This document shows, in pieces, positions 55,049 to 63,405 of a stretch of DNA of 64,000 bases. This DNA comes from Rubrimonas cliftonensis (GTDB lineage Bacteria; Pseudomonadota; Alphaproteobacteria; Rhodobacterales; Rhodobacteraceae). The DNA is taken from contig NZ_FNQM01000003.1 of assembly GCF_900107585.1 (NCBI RefSeq), positions 516,141 through 580,140 of the forward strand. The letters are read 5' to 3'. The first letter of the stretch is position 1. Each line of letters opens with the position of its first letter. The notes beneath the pieces are model-generated. The model ran no database searches and was not told where the DNA came from. It saw only the letters and a program-made list of their open reading frames with translations. Both the position numbers and the translations under genes were made by a program.

Positions 55049-55068
55049 GAGAGGCGAGACCCGGCCCC

Positions 55069-56883
55069 ATGTCCCTGACCCGTTACCTGCCGATCCTCGA
55101 CTGGGGCAGCCGCTATTCGCGCGAGACCGCCGCCAACGACGCGCTCGCCGCCGTCATCGTCACCATCATGCTGATCCCGCAGTCGCTGGCCTACGCGATG
55201 CTGGCCGGGCTGCCGCCGGAGGTGGGGCTCTACGCCTCCATCGCGCCGCTCGCGCTCTACGCCGTGTTCGGCACCTCGCGGGCGCTCGCGGTCGGCCCGG
55301 TCGCCGTCGTGTCGCTGATGACCGCCGCCGCGGTCGGCGAGCTCGCCGCGCAGGGGACGCCGGAATACTGGGCCGCCGCGATCGCGCTGGCGCTGATGTC
55401 GGGCCTGATGCTGACGGCGATGGGGCTGCTGAAGCTCGGTTTCCTCGCCAATTTCCTCAGCCACCCGGTGATCTCGGGGTTCATCACCGCCTCGGGCCTC
55501 ATCATCGCGGCGAGCCAGCTCAAGCATGTCCTCGGCGTGCCAGCCTCGGGCCACAACCTGCTGGAGCTGCTGGGCTCTCTGGCCGAGCACCTGCCCGACG
55601 CCAATCCGGTCACGGCGATCATCGGCGTGTCGGCGGCGGCGTTCCTGTTCTGGGCGCGCAAGCGGCTGAAGCCGACGCTGATCGCGCGGGGCGTCGCGCC
55701 GAAGCTCGCCGACGCGCTCGCCAAGGCCGGCCCGGTCGCCGCCGTCGCCGCCACGACGCTCGCCACCTGGGCGCTGGGCCTCGACGGGATGGGCGTCGCC
55801 ATCGTCGGCGCGATTCCGCAGGGACTGCCGCCGCTGACCCTGCCGAGCCTCGATGTCGAACTCTGGGGGTCGCTGGCGGTCTCGGCGCTGCTGATCTCGG
55901 TGGTCGGCTTCGTCGAATCGGTCTCCGTCGCGCAGACGCTGGCCGCCAAGCGCCGCCAGCGCATCGCGCCGGACCAGGAGCTGATCGGCCTCGGCGCCGC
56001 CAACATCGGCGCCGCCTTCACCGGCGGCTATCCCGTCACGGGCGGCTTCGCGCGCTCGGTGGTGAACTTCGACGCCGGCGCCGAGACGCCCGCGGCCGGA
56101 GCCTTCACAGCCGTCGGCATCCTGCTCGCCGCCCTGCTGCTGACGCCGCTGCTGCACTTCCTGCCGGTGGCGACGCTGGCCGCCACCATCATCGTCGCGG
56201 TGCTGAGCCTTGTGGACCTGGGTGCGCTGCGCCGCGTATGGCGCTGGTCGCGCACGGATTTCGCCGCCCAGCTCGCCACCATCCTGCTCACCCTCGGCGC
56301 GGGCGTGGAGGCGGGCATCATCGCCGGCGTGGCGCTATCGATCCTGCTGCACCTCTACCGCACCTCCACGCCCCATGTCGCAGTGCTGGGGCAGGTGCCG
56401 GGCACCGAGCATTTCCGCAACGTCGCCCGCCACGAGGTCGCCACCAGCCCCGCGGTGCGGATGATGCGGATCGACGAGAGCCTCTATTTCCCCAACGCCC
56501 GCTTTCTGGAGGACTGCATCCTCGACGCCGTCGCCGCCGACCCCGCGCTGCGCCATGTCGTGCTGGTATGCACCGCGGTCAACGCCATCGACGCGTCGGC
56601 GCTGGAGAGTCTCGAGGCCATCGACCACCGCCTGCGCGACGGCGGCGTGAGCCTCCACCTCGCGGAGGTGAAGGGGCCGGTGATGGACCGGCTGGAGCGC
56701 GCGGGCTTCACCGCCCACCTCTCCGGCGAGGTGTTCCTGACGCAGTTCGACGCGTTCCGCGCGCTCGCGCCCGCCGTCGCGGAGGCCGCGCTCGCCGCGC
56801 CCCGGCGCGACACGCGGCGCGACCCCTCGCGCGGCTGCCCGCCCGGCCCCGAACGGCCGGCCGCCGCCGCGCCGGCGGAATGA
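55069..56883 (+). CDS. SulP-family anion transporter with STAS domain
   Basis: 604 aa. Membrane domain of about 12-14 helices starting at residue 25, with the SulP signature LIPQSLAYAMLAGLPPEVGL and YASIAPLALYAVFGTSRALA, VGFVESVSVAQTLAAKRRQR, and FTGGYPVTGGFARSVVNFDA. A cytoplasmic STAS domain follows (about 440-560; RIDESLYFPNARFLEDCILD, VNAIDASALESLEAID). Family substrates include sulfate, bicarbonate and C4-dicarboxylates. Beside SQR and PDO, export or uptake of sulfur oxyanions is a reasonable inference only. The tail is Pro/Arg-rich. Confidence 0.92.
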   Translation: MSLTRYLPILDWGSRYSRETAANDALAAVIVTIMLIPQSLAYAMLAGLPPEVGLYASIAPLALYAVFGTSRALAVGPVAVVSLMTAAAVGELAAQGTPEYWAAAIALALMSGLMLTAMGLLKLGFLANFLSHPVISGFITASGLIIAASQLKHVLGVPASGHNLLELLGSLAEHLPDANPVTAIIGVSAAAFLFWARKRLKPTLIARGVAPKLADALAKAGPVAAVAATTLATWALGLDGMGVAIVGAIPQGLPPLTLPSLDVELWGSLAVSALLISVVGFVESVSVAQTLAAKRRQRIAPDQELIGLGAANIGAAFTGGYPVTGGFARSVVNFDAGAETPAAGAFTAVGILLAALLLTPLLHFLPVATLAATIIVAVLSLVDLGALRRVWRWSRTDFAAQLATILLTLGAGVEAGIIAGVALSILLHLYRTSTPHVAVLGQVPGTEHFRNVARHEVATSPAVRMMRIDESLYFPNARFLEDCILDAVAADPALRHVVLVCTAVNAIDASALESLEAIDHRLRDGGVSLHLAEVKGPVMDRLERAGFTAHLSGEVFLTQFDAFRALAPAVAEAALAAPRRDTRRDPSRGCPPGPERPAAAAPAE

Positions 56884-56890
56884 GGCGGCC

Positions 56891-57562
56891 GTGAGCGCGC
56901 CCAGCCGCAGCCCCGACCTGCGCGCCGCCCTCGCCGCCGCCGCGCCCGACTGGCCCGACGCGCTGCGCGAGGTCGTCGCGGCGAACGGCTCGCTGCTGAG
57001 ACGGACCGACGGGCAGCGCATGTTCAGCCCCGGCGACGCGTGTCAGGGCTTCGTGGTGATGCTGTCGGGCGTGGTGCGGGTGGAGCACATGGGGGCGACG
57101 GGCCGCTCGGTCGTGCTTTACCGCGTCGGCCCCGGCGACACCTGCGTGATGACGACCTCCTGCCTCGTCACGGGCGGCGCCTATCGCGCCTGGGGCTATG
57201 CGGAGGGCGACATCGAGGCGCTGGCGCTCTCGCCGGCGACGTTCCAGCGGCTGTTGGCGGAGAACGAGCCGTTCCGCTCCATGGCGCTGGGGGTCTTCGC
57301 CACCCGCATCCGCGAGCTGGTGGAGGTGATCGACGAACTGCTGCTGCACCGCGTCGACCTGCGGCTCGCGGCGTGGCTGGCCGAGGCCGGGCCGGAGGTC
57401 GCCGCGACGCATCAGGCCATCGCTGGCGAGCTCGGCACCGCGCGCGAGGTCGTCTCGCGCATCCTCAAGGAGTTCGAGCGCCGCGGCTGGATCGCGCTGG
57501 CGCGCGGCGCGGTGGCCGTGCGCGACGCCGCCGCCCTGCGCGGCTTCGCCGCCCAGCGCTGA
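56891..57562 (+). CDS. Crp/Fnr-family transcription regulator with three cysteines
   Basis: 223 aa from GTG at 56891; GAGG overlaps the sulP stop 7 nt away, so it is co-translated. The cyclic-nucleotide-binding-like beta-roll (30-120) has C51 in SPGDACQGFVVMLSG and C85/C91 in PGDTCVMTTSCLVTG; no cAMP-binding RxS arrangement or Fnr N-terminal Cys cluster. The C-terminal winged helix is THQAIAGELGTAREVVSRIL with KEFERRGWIAL. The Cys pair at a loop near the effector site would suit persulfide or redox sensing of the adjacent sulfide genes. That role is inferred. Confidence 0.9.
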   Translation: MSAPSRSPDLRAALAAAAPDWPDALREVVAANGSLLRRTDGQRMFSPGDACQGFVVMLSGVVRVEHMGATGRSVVLYRVGPGDTCVMTTSCLVTGGAYRAWGYAEGDIEALALSPATFQRLLAENEPFRSMALGVFATRIRELVEVIDELLLHRVDLRLAAWLAEAGPEVAATHQAIAGELGTAREVVSRILKEFERRGWIALARGAVAVRDAAALRGFAAQR

Positions 57563-57595
57563 GAGGACTCCCTGCGACAGCGTATTCGAGCGCCT

Positions 57596-57623
57596 GGCGA
57601 CGGGCCGCGAAAGGCCTGTCGCC
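57596..57623. terminator. Hairpin between the convergent Crp/Fnr and polA genes
   Basis: GGCGACGGGCC (57596-57606)/GGCCTGTCGCC (57613-57623), 11 bp with one G-U and a 6-nt loop. The rest of the 199-nt convergent gap shows no gene. Confidence 0.55.
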
Positions 57624-57761
57624 GCTCAAATCGAGAAGCGGCGGGGGCGGGAGGACGGCGCACCAGCTTTACCGTTACAAACCAACACCCTGGGCCAAAT
57701 TTCTGGTTGAGGACTCCTCCTGCGGCGTCAGGGCCGAAAACCGCCGGAAATGCCCGGCGCC

Positions 57762-60647
57762 TCAGTGCGCCGCGGCCCAGGTCGCGCCCTTGCCCGCCTC
57801 CACCGTCAGCGGCACGTCGAGCGCCGCGGCCGGGGCCGCCGCGTTCTCCATGACGTCCCTGAGCAGCGCCGCAGCCTCGTCGGCCTCGTCCTCGGGGCAT
57901 TCGAACAGCAGCTCGTCATGCACCTGGAGCAGCATCCGGGCGCCGGAGCCCGCCCGCTCCAGCGCCTGCGGAATGCGGGCCATGGCGCGGCGGATGACGT
58001 CCGCCGCCGCGCCCTGAATGGGCGCGTTGATCGCGGCGCGGTAGGCGAAGCTCGCGCGCGGCCCCTTGGCGTTGATCTCCGGCGTGTGGATGCGACGGCC
58101 GAACAGCGTCTCCACATAGCCGTCGCGCTTGGCGCGGTCACGCGTCGCGTCCATGTAGGCGCGGATGCCGGGGAAGCGCTCGAAATAGCGGTCGATGAAG
58201 GCCTTCGCCTCGCCCTGCGGAATGCGCAGGTTGTTGGAGAGGCCGAAGGCGGAGATGCCGTAGATCACGCCGAAATTGATCGCCTTGGCCTGCCGCCGCA
58301 CCATCGGGTCCATCCCCTCCAGCGGCACGCCGAACATCTCCGACGCGGTCAGCGCATGGATGTCGACGCCCTCGCGAAACGCCTGCTTCAGCTCGGGGAT
58401 GTCGGCGACGCAGGCGAGGATGCGCAGCTCGATCTGGGAATAGTCCAGCGACAGCAGCACGTTCCCCGGTTCGGCGATGAACGCCTCGCGGATGCGCCGG
58501 CCCTCCTCCGACCGCACCGGGATGTTCTGGAGGTTGGGGTCGGTCGAAGCCAGCCGCCCGGTGGTGGTGGCCGCCATCGAGAAGGAGGTGTGGACGCGGC
58601 CGGTCTCGGCGTTGATGTGGCCCTGCAGCGCGTCGGTGTAGGTGCCCTTGAGCTTGGAGAGCTGCCGCCAGTCGAGCACCCGCGCCGGCAGGTCGTGGCC
58701 CTGCGCGGCGAGGCTCTCCAGCGTGTCGGCGTCGGTGACGTAGGCGCCGCTCTTGGCGGACTGCCTGCCCCCCTGCAGGCTCAGCCGCTCGAACAGGATC
58801 TCGCCCAGCTGCTTGGGGGAGCCGACGTTGAACTTCTCGCCCGCCAGTTCGTGGATCTCCGCCTCCAGCCCCGCCATGCGCTGGGCGAACGCATTGGAGA
58901 GGCGGCTGAGCGCGTCGCGGTCGACCTTGACGCCGCGCAGCTCCATCGCCGCCAGCACCGGCGCGAGCGGGCGCTCCAGCGTCTCGTAGACGGTGGTGAC
59001 GCCGGCGGCGATCATCCGCGGGCGCAGCACCTTCCAGAGCCTGAGCGTGACGTCCGCATCCTCCGCCGCATAGGGCGCGGCCTTGTCGATCGGCACCCTG
59101 TCGAAGGTGATCTGGCCCTTGCCCGAGCCCAGCAGCGTCTTGATCGCGATGGGCTCGTGGTCGAGGTAGCGCTGCGACAGCGCGTCCATGCCGTGGCTGT
59201 GCAGCCCGGCGGACTGCGCGTAGCTGATGAGCATGGTGTCGTCGATCGGCGTGACCTCGACGCCATGCCGCTTCAGCACCTTCATGTCGTATTTGAGGTT
59301 CTGGCCGATCTTGAGCACGGCGGGATCGGCGAGCATCGGCCGCAGGATGTCGAGCGCCTCCTCAAGGCCCATCTGCCCAGGCGCCCGCTGCGAGGCGCCC
59401 AGCAGGTCGCCGTCGCCCTCGACATGGCCGAGCGGCGCATAGGCCGCCCTCCCCGGCGCAGTGGCCAGCGAGACGCCGACGAGCTCGGCCTGCATCTCGT
59501 CGAGCGAGGTGGTCTCGGTGTCCACGGCGACGACGCCCGCCGCCGTCGCCTCCGCCACCCAGGCGCGCAGCGTGTCGGCGTCGCGGATCACGACATAGGC
59601 GGAATGGTCGATCGGCGCGGCGGGCTTCTCCCCGGCCGGCGCGGCGCTGTCGGCGGCGGGCTTCGCCGGCGCCTCGGCGGCAACGTCCGACGCGGCGATC
59701 TCGCCGGCCTCCGCGCCCAGCGTCTCGGCGATGCGGTTGGTGAGGGTGCGGAACTCCATCGCCTTCAGAAAGCCGATCAGCGCCCCGGCCTCGGGCGCGC
59801 GCACCGTCAGCTCGGGCCAGTCGGGCAGGTCCGGCACGGCGTCGCACAGCTCGACCAGCCGGCGCGAGATGCGGATCTGCTCGGCGTGGTCGATCAACGT
59901 CTGGCGGCGCTTTGGCTGCTTGATCTCCTCGGCGCGGGCGAGCAGCGCCTCGACATCGCCGAAATCGTTGATGAGCTGCGCGGCGGTCTTGATCCCGATG
60001 CCCGGCGCGCCGGGCACGTTGTCGGTCGCGTCGCCGGCGAGCGCCTGCACGTCCACCACCTTGTCCGGCCCCACCCCGAACTTCTCGTGCACGCCCTCGG
60101 CGTCGATGGTCTCGTCGGGCTCGCCGCGCAGGCCCGGCTTGCGCATGAAGATGCGCCCGCCCACCAACTGCATGAGATCCTTGTCGGCGGAGACGATCAC
60201 CACCTCGGCGCCCTTCGCCGCCGCCTGCCGGGCGTAGGTGGCGATGATGTCGTCGGCCTCGAAGCCCGGCGTCTCGATGCAGGCGCAGTTGAAGGCGCGC
60301 GTCGCGTCGCGGATCAGCGGAAACTGCGGCACGAGCTCTTCGGGCGGGTCGGGGCGATGGCCCTTGTAATCGGGATAGATGTCGTTGCGGAAGGTCTTTG
60401 AGGAGTGGTCGAAGATGACCGCGAGATGCGTGGGCGCCCGCCCGCCGTCGCCCTGGATCAGCTTGAACAGCATGTTGCAGAAGCCCGACACCGCGCCCAC
60501 CGGCAGGCCGTCGGATTTCCGCGTGAGCGGCGGCAGCGCATGGAAGGCGCGGAAGATGTAGGCCGAGCCGTCGACCAGATGCAGCAGGTCGCCTGCGCCG
60601 ATGCCGCCAACGCTCTCGCCGGCGCCCTCGCCCGAATCCCCGTCCAT
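57762..60647 (-). CDS. polA: DNA polymerase I
   Basis: 961 aa, full length with all three activities. 5'-3' exonuclease/FEN domain (1-290; HLVDGSAYIFRAFHALPPL, ETPGFEADDIIATYARQAA, SADKDLMQLV); 3'-5' exonuclease with the intact DxE motif VVAVDTETTSLDEMQAELVG; family A polymerase with motif A LLSLDYSQIELRILACVADI, motif B RRQAKAINFGVIYGISAFGL and motif C LLQVHDELLFECPEDEADEA. ATG at 60647 with GGGAG/GAGGG upstream. An Ala/Pro/Glu-rich linker lies between the first two domains. Confidence 0.97.
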   Translation of the reverse strand: MDGDSGEGAGESVGGIGAGDLLHLVDGSAYIFRAFHALPPLTRKSDGLPVGAVSGFCNMLFKLIQGDGGRAPTHLAVIFDHSSKTFRNDIYPDYKGHRPDPPEELVPQFPLIRDATRAFNCACIETPGFEADDIIATYARQAAAKGAEVVIVSADKDLMQLVGGRIFMRKPGLRGEPDETIDAEGVHEKFGVGPDKVVDVQALAGDATDNVPGAPGIGIKTAAQLINDFGDVEALLARAEEIKQPKRRQTLIDHAEQIRISRRLVELCDAVPDLPDWPELTVRAPEAGALIGFLKAMEFRTLTNRIAETLGAEAGEIAASDVAAEAPAKPAADSAAPAGEKPAAPIDHSAYVVIRDADTLRAWVAEATAAGVVAVDTETTSLDEMQAELVGVSLATAPGRAAYAPLGHVEGDGDLLGASQRAPGQMGLEEALDILRPMLADPAVLKIGQNLKYDMKVLKRHGVEVTPIDDTMLISYAQSAGLHSHGMDALSQRYLDHEPIAIKTLLGSGKGQITFDRVPIDKAAPYAAEDADVTLRLWKVLRPRMIAAGVTTVYETLERPLAPVLAAMELRGVKVDRDALSRLSNAFAQRMAGLEAEIHELAGEKFNVGSPKQLGEILFERLSLQGGRQSAKSGAYVTDADTLESLAAQGHDLPARVLDWRQLSKLKGTYTDALQGHINAETGRVHTSFSMAATTTGRLASTDPNLQNIPVRSEEGRRIREAFIAEPGNVLLSLDYSQIELRILACVADIPELKQAFREGVDIHALTASEMFGVPLEGMDPMVRRQAKAINFGVIYGISAFGLSNNLRIPQGEAKAFIDRYFERFPGIRAYMDATRDRAKRDGYVETLFGRRIHTPEINAKGPRASFAYRAAINAPIQGAAADVIRRAMARIPQALERAGSGARMLLQVHDELLFECPEDEADEAAALLRDVMENAAAPAAALDVPLTVEAGKGATWAAAH

Positions 60648-60725
60648 GCCCTCGCTCCCAAGCCTTCCGCAGGCGCGCAGGCTAGACTGCGGGCGACCGC
60701 GCAGGAAGCCCGCGGACCGGACGGG

Positions 60726-61010
60726 TCAGGTGAGGGTCCGCGCGCCGGTCTCGCGGGGCTCGCCCAGCGCCAGGTCGCCGTCGGGGCTCGCGACGGCGCC
60801 GGTGGAGGCCTCGAAGCCTGGAACCACCTCCGACACCGGCTGATCCGCCGGCCCCCCGCGCAGCACGAAGCGGCGGTCGCAGTACTTGCACTCCACGAAG
60901 CCCGAGGCACCGATGGAGTACCAGACCTTCGGGTGGCCGAGGGCCCCGCCCTGCCCCTCGCACGCGACGCGGCTCTGCTCCACGACAAGGGTTTCCGGCG
61001 CGTCGATCAT
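60726..61010 (-). CDS. CHCC zinc-finger domain protein (NDUFS6-like)
   Basis: 94 aa. Zinc ligands C17, H26, C41 and C44 in VACEGQGGALGHPKVWY and FVECKYCDRRFVL, the zf-CHCC family. The mitochondrial relative NDUFS6 is a complex I accessory subunit, and alphaproteobacterial versions have been tied to complex I. The C-terminal half is unstructured. It precedes polA by 78 nt on the same strand and is divergent from the HD gene. Confidence 0.88.
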   Translation of the reverse strand: MIDAPETLVVEQSRVACEGQGGALGHPKVWYSIGASGFVECKYCDRRFVLRGGPADQPVSEVVPGFEASTGAVASPDGDLALGEPRETGARTLT

Positions 61011-61163
61011 GGGGCGTCCTCGCCTGCTCCTGCGTTGCGGCGCATCATACGCCCGCCGCGCGACGCATCAAGGCCGGCGACCGGATGCGGCCCGCATGCA
61101 GGCGGGGGATCAACACGCGCGCCGGACCGCGCTAGGACAAGGATCGTAGGAAACGGAGGCGAC

Positions 61164-61760
61164 ATGGCGGCTTCGACACCGGCGCGGGCGTGGCAACGGA
61201 TGCTGTCGGGCCGCAGGCTCGACCTGCTCGACCCCTCGCCGCTCGACGTGGAGATCGAGGACATCGCCCACGGCCTCGCCCGCGTGGCGCGGTGGAACGG
61301 GCAGACTTCGGGCGACTGGCCGTTCTCGGTGGCGGAGCATTCGCTGGTGGTGGAGGACGTGCTGGCCCGCCTCGGCCCGGCGACGCGCGCCGAACGGCTG
61401 TGCGCGCTGCTGCACGATGCGCCGGAATACGTCATCGGCGACATGATCTCGCCGTTCAAGGCGGCGCTCGGGCTGGACTACCGCGCCTTCGAGGACCGGC
61501 TGGCCGCCGCCGTCCACATCCGCTTCGGCCTGCCGCCGGCGCCGTCGGCGGCGCTGAAGGCGCGCATCAAGCGCGCCGACCGGGCGAGCGCGTGGCTGGA
61601 GGCGACTCAGCTCGCGGGGTTCTCCGAGATCGAGGCCGGGCGCTTCTTCGGCCGGCCGCGCGTCGAGGGCTGGCGCGAGCTCCGGCTCGACCCGATGCCG
61701 CCTGCGGCCGCGGCCGCGGCCTTCCTGCGCCGCTTCGCCGCGCTGAGCGCCGCTTCGTGA
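61164..61760 (+). CDS. HD-domain phosphohydrolase (YfbR-like)
   Basis: 198 aa from ATG at 61164 (GGAGG 4 nt upstream). HD metal motifs: SVAEHSLVVEDVLARL (H59), LCALLHDAPEYVIGDMISPF (H84-D85) and a later Asp in RIKRADRASAWLEA. Substrate class is probably 5'-deoxyribonucleotides. GTGA overlap with the downstream NUDIX/NrtR-like gene suggests a shared nucleotide or NAD-related role. Confidence 0.88.
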   Translation: MAASTPARAWQRMLSGRRLDLLDPSPLDVEIEDIAHGLARVARWNGQTSGDWPFSVAEHSLVVEDVLARLGPATRAERLCALLHDAPEYVIGDMISPFKAALGLDYRAFEDRLAAAVHIRFGLPPAPSAALKARIKRADRASAWLEATQLAGFSEIEAGRFFGRPRVEGWRELRLDPMPPAAAAAAFLRRFAALSAAS

Positions 61761-62752
61761 GCGGGGTGCGCGCCGTCCGGCTGGAGCTCAGCGCCGTCAT
61801 CATGGCGCTGGCGGAGGGGCGGCGCGGGCTGGAGCCGGTGGTCGCCACGACGCGCGCCGCCGGGCCGCGCGACCTGCCCACCGCCGCCTTCGACCCCGAC
61901 CGCCACCGCACGCTGGAGCTCGCGCTGCGCGACTGGGTGGCGGAGAGCGCCGGCGTCACCCTTGGCTATGTCGAGCAGCTCTACACCTTCGGGGACCGCG
62001 CGCGGACCGCGCCGGGCGGGGACCGCGCGCCCGCCGCGCCGGGCGGGGACCGAGCGCCGCATGTCGTGTCGGTCGGCTATCTCGCGCTCGCCCGCCCGCA
62101 GGAGGCCGCCGGCCCCGCCGTCGGCTGGACGCCTTGGCGGCGGCATTTCCCGTGGGAGGACGCCCGCGCCGCGACGCCCGGCGACGCTCCGGAGGCCCAG
62201 GGCCGCCCGCCGATGGTGGACGAGGTCATCGCGCCGGCGCTGAGGCCATGGATCGAGGCGGGGCCGGCGCGGCGCCGGCAGCGCGCCGCGGCCTGCTTCG
62301 GCCTCGACGGCGCGGCGTGGGATCCTGCCCTGACGCTGGAGCGCTACGAACTCCTGTATTCCTCACGGCTGGTGGCGGAGGCGTGGCGCGACCAGGGGGG
62401 GCCGCCGCCAGCGGACCTGCCTCGGCTCGGCGCGCCGCTGCCGCTCGATCACCGCCGCATCCTCGCCACCGGCGTCGGACGGCTGCGGGGCAAGCTGGCG
62501 TGGAAGCCGGTGCTTTTCGAACTGACGCCGCCGGAGTTCACGCTGTTCGAGCTCCAGCGCTCGGCCGAGGCGGTGCTGGGGCAGACGCTGCACAAGCAGA
62601 ATTTCCGCCGGCAGGTGGAGCGCTCGGGTCTCGTCGAGCCCACGGGCGGCCGCACGGCGCGGCAGGGCGGCAGGCCGGCGGCGGAGTACCGCTACGCCCC
62701 CGCCGCGACCACCGAGCGCCGCGCCGCCTCCGGCCGGTCCCGCCGCGGCTAG
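61757..62752 (+). CDS. NUDIX/NrtR-like NAD-metabolism regulator
   Basis: 331 aa from GTG at 61757, overlapping the HD gene by 4 nt. N-terminal NUDIX-like domain (VRLELSAVIMALAEGRRGLE, RTLELALRDWVAESAGVTLG, YVEQLYTFGDR, VVSVGYLALARP) without an intact catalytic Nudix box, then a C-terminal winged helix (LFELTPPEFTLFELQRSAEA, VLGQTLHKQNFRRQVERSGL, VEPTGGRT), as in NrtR-type sensors of ADP-ribose or NAD metabolites. It carries an in-frame 27-bp tandem duplication (61991-62056). Targets unknown. Confidence 0.82.
   Translation: MSGVRAVRLELSAVIMALAEGRRGLEPVVATTRAAGPRDLPTAAFDPDRHRTLELALRDWVAESAGVTLGYVEQLYTFGDRARTAPGGDRAPAAPGGDRAPHVVSVGYLALARPQEAAGPAVGWTPWRRHFPWEDARAATPGDAPEAQGRPPMVDEVIAPALRPWIEAGPARRRQRAAACFGLDGAAWDPALTLERYELLYSSRLVAEAWRDQGGPPPADLPRLGAPLPLDHRRILATGVGRLRGKLAWKPVLFELTPPEFTLFELQRSAEAVLGQTLHKQNFRRQVERSGLVEPTGGRTARQGGRPAAEYRYAPAATTERRAASGRSRRG
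61991..62056 (+). repeat. In-frame 27-bp tandem repeat inside the NrtR-like gene
   Basis: Two near-identical 27-mers (61991-62017 and 62018-62044, each opening GGGGACCGCGCG and ending GCCGGGC) plus a third partial copy from 62045. It inserts APGGDRAPAAPGGDRAP into the loop between the FGDR and VVSVGYLALAR segments of the NUDIX domain. Confidence 0.85.
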
Positions 62753-62850
62753 GGCGGCGGCCGTCCCCGATCGCACCGGATCCGCCGCTCGGGCTGCCCC
62801 GTTGGACGCGCGAGGTCTCCGATCCCCGTCTCACGCCGGTCGGACTGAGC

Positions 62851-62869
62851 CCGGGGTGCGGCGCCCCGG
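62851..62869. terminator. Hairpin between convergent NrtR-like and GNAT genes
   Basis: CCGGGGTGC (62851-62859)/GCGCCCCGG (62861-62869) with one G-U, in a 131-nt convergent gap. No U tract. The sequence CAGGTCAGGGCGCG is directly repeated just beyond it at the end of the GNAT gene. Confidence 0.4.
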
Positions 62870-62883
62870 CCCCCGCGCGCAGG

Positions 62884-63405
62884 TCAGGGCGCGCAGGTCA
62901 GGGCGCGCGTCAGGTAGCGCACGGCCTTGCCGCGCTCCGGCAGGACGGCGGCGCCCGCCTCGGCGAAGCCGAGCCGCGCGTGAAAGGCGTCCGAGCCCGG
63001 ATTCGGGGGCGCGCTGTTGATCTCGCAGCAGGCGAGACCGTGCCCGGCCGCCACCGCCCGCGCGAAAAGCGCACCGTAAAGCCTGCGGGCGACGCCGCGC
63101 CCGCGCGCCGCCGGCGCGACGATCACGCGGTCGACATAGACGAAGCGCGGGAAGCGCTCGCGGAACCAGCGATAGTTGGGGCTGTCGTAGGATGCGCCCT
63201 CGTCGAAGGCGATCAGCAGGGCGTCGCGCCCGCCGGCCTCGGCGCCGACATGGAACGCCCCGGCGAGCAGTGCGTCGAGCGCCGGCCCGTCGAGCGGGCC
63301 GGTCTCGGCCTCATGGGCGGCGTTGAGCGCCAGGGCGGCCGACGCGTCGACGCCCCAGCGCGCCGCCGCGGGCGCGGCCTCGCCCCGGCGCGCCGCGGCC
63401 GTCAT
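62884..63405 (-). CDS. GNAT-family N-acetyltransferase
   Basis: 173 aa. GNAT fold with the acetyl-CoA pyrophosphate loop in VDRVIVAPAARGRGVARRLY (RGRGVA), beta-4 FVYVDRVIV and the C-terminal AFHARLGFAEAG motif. EINSAPPNPGSDAFH is typical of a bacterial subgroup with unknown substrate. Its ATG overlaps the dksA stop (ATGA). Confidence 0.88.
   Translation of the reverse strand: MTAAARRGEAAPAAARWGVDASAALALNAAHEAETGPLDGPALDALLAGAFHVGAEAGGRDALLIAFDEGASYDSPNYRWFRERFPRFVYVDRVIVAPAARGRGVARRLYGALFARAVAAGHGLACCEINSAPPNPGSDAFHARLGFAEAGAAVLPERGKAVRYLTRALTCAP

Noticed and set aside
57750..60401. 883-codon plus-strand frame opposite polA
   Set aside because: Antisense shadow of an unmistakable DNA polymerase I; composition-driven and without motifs.
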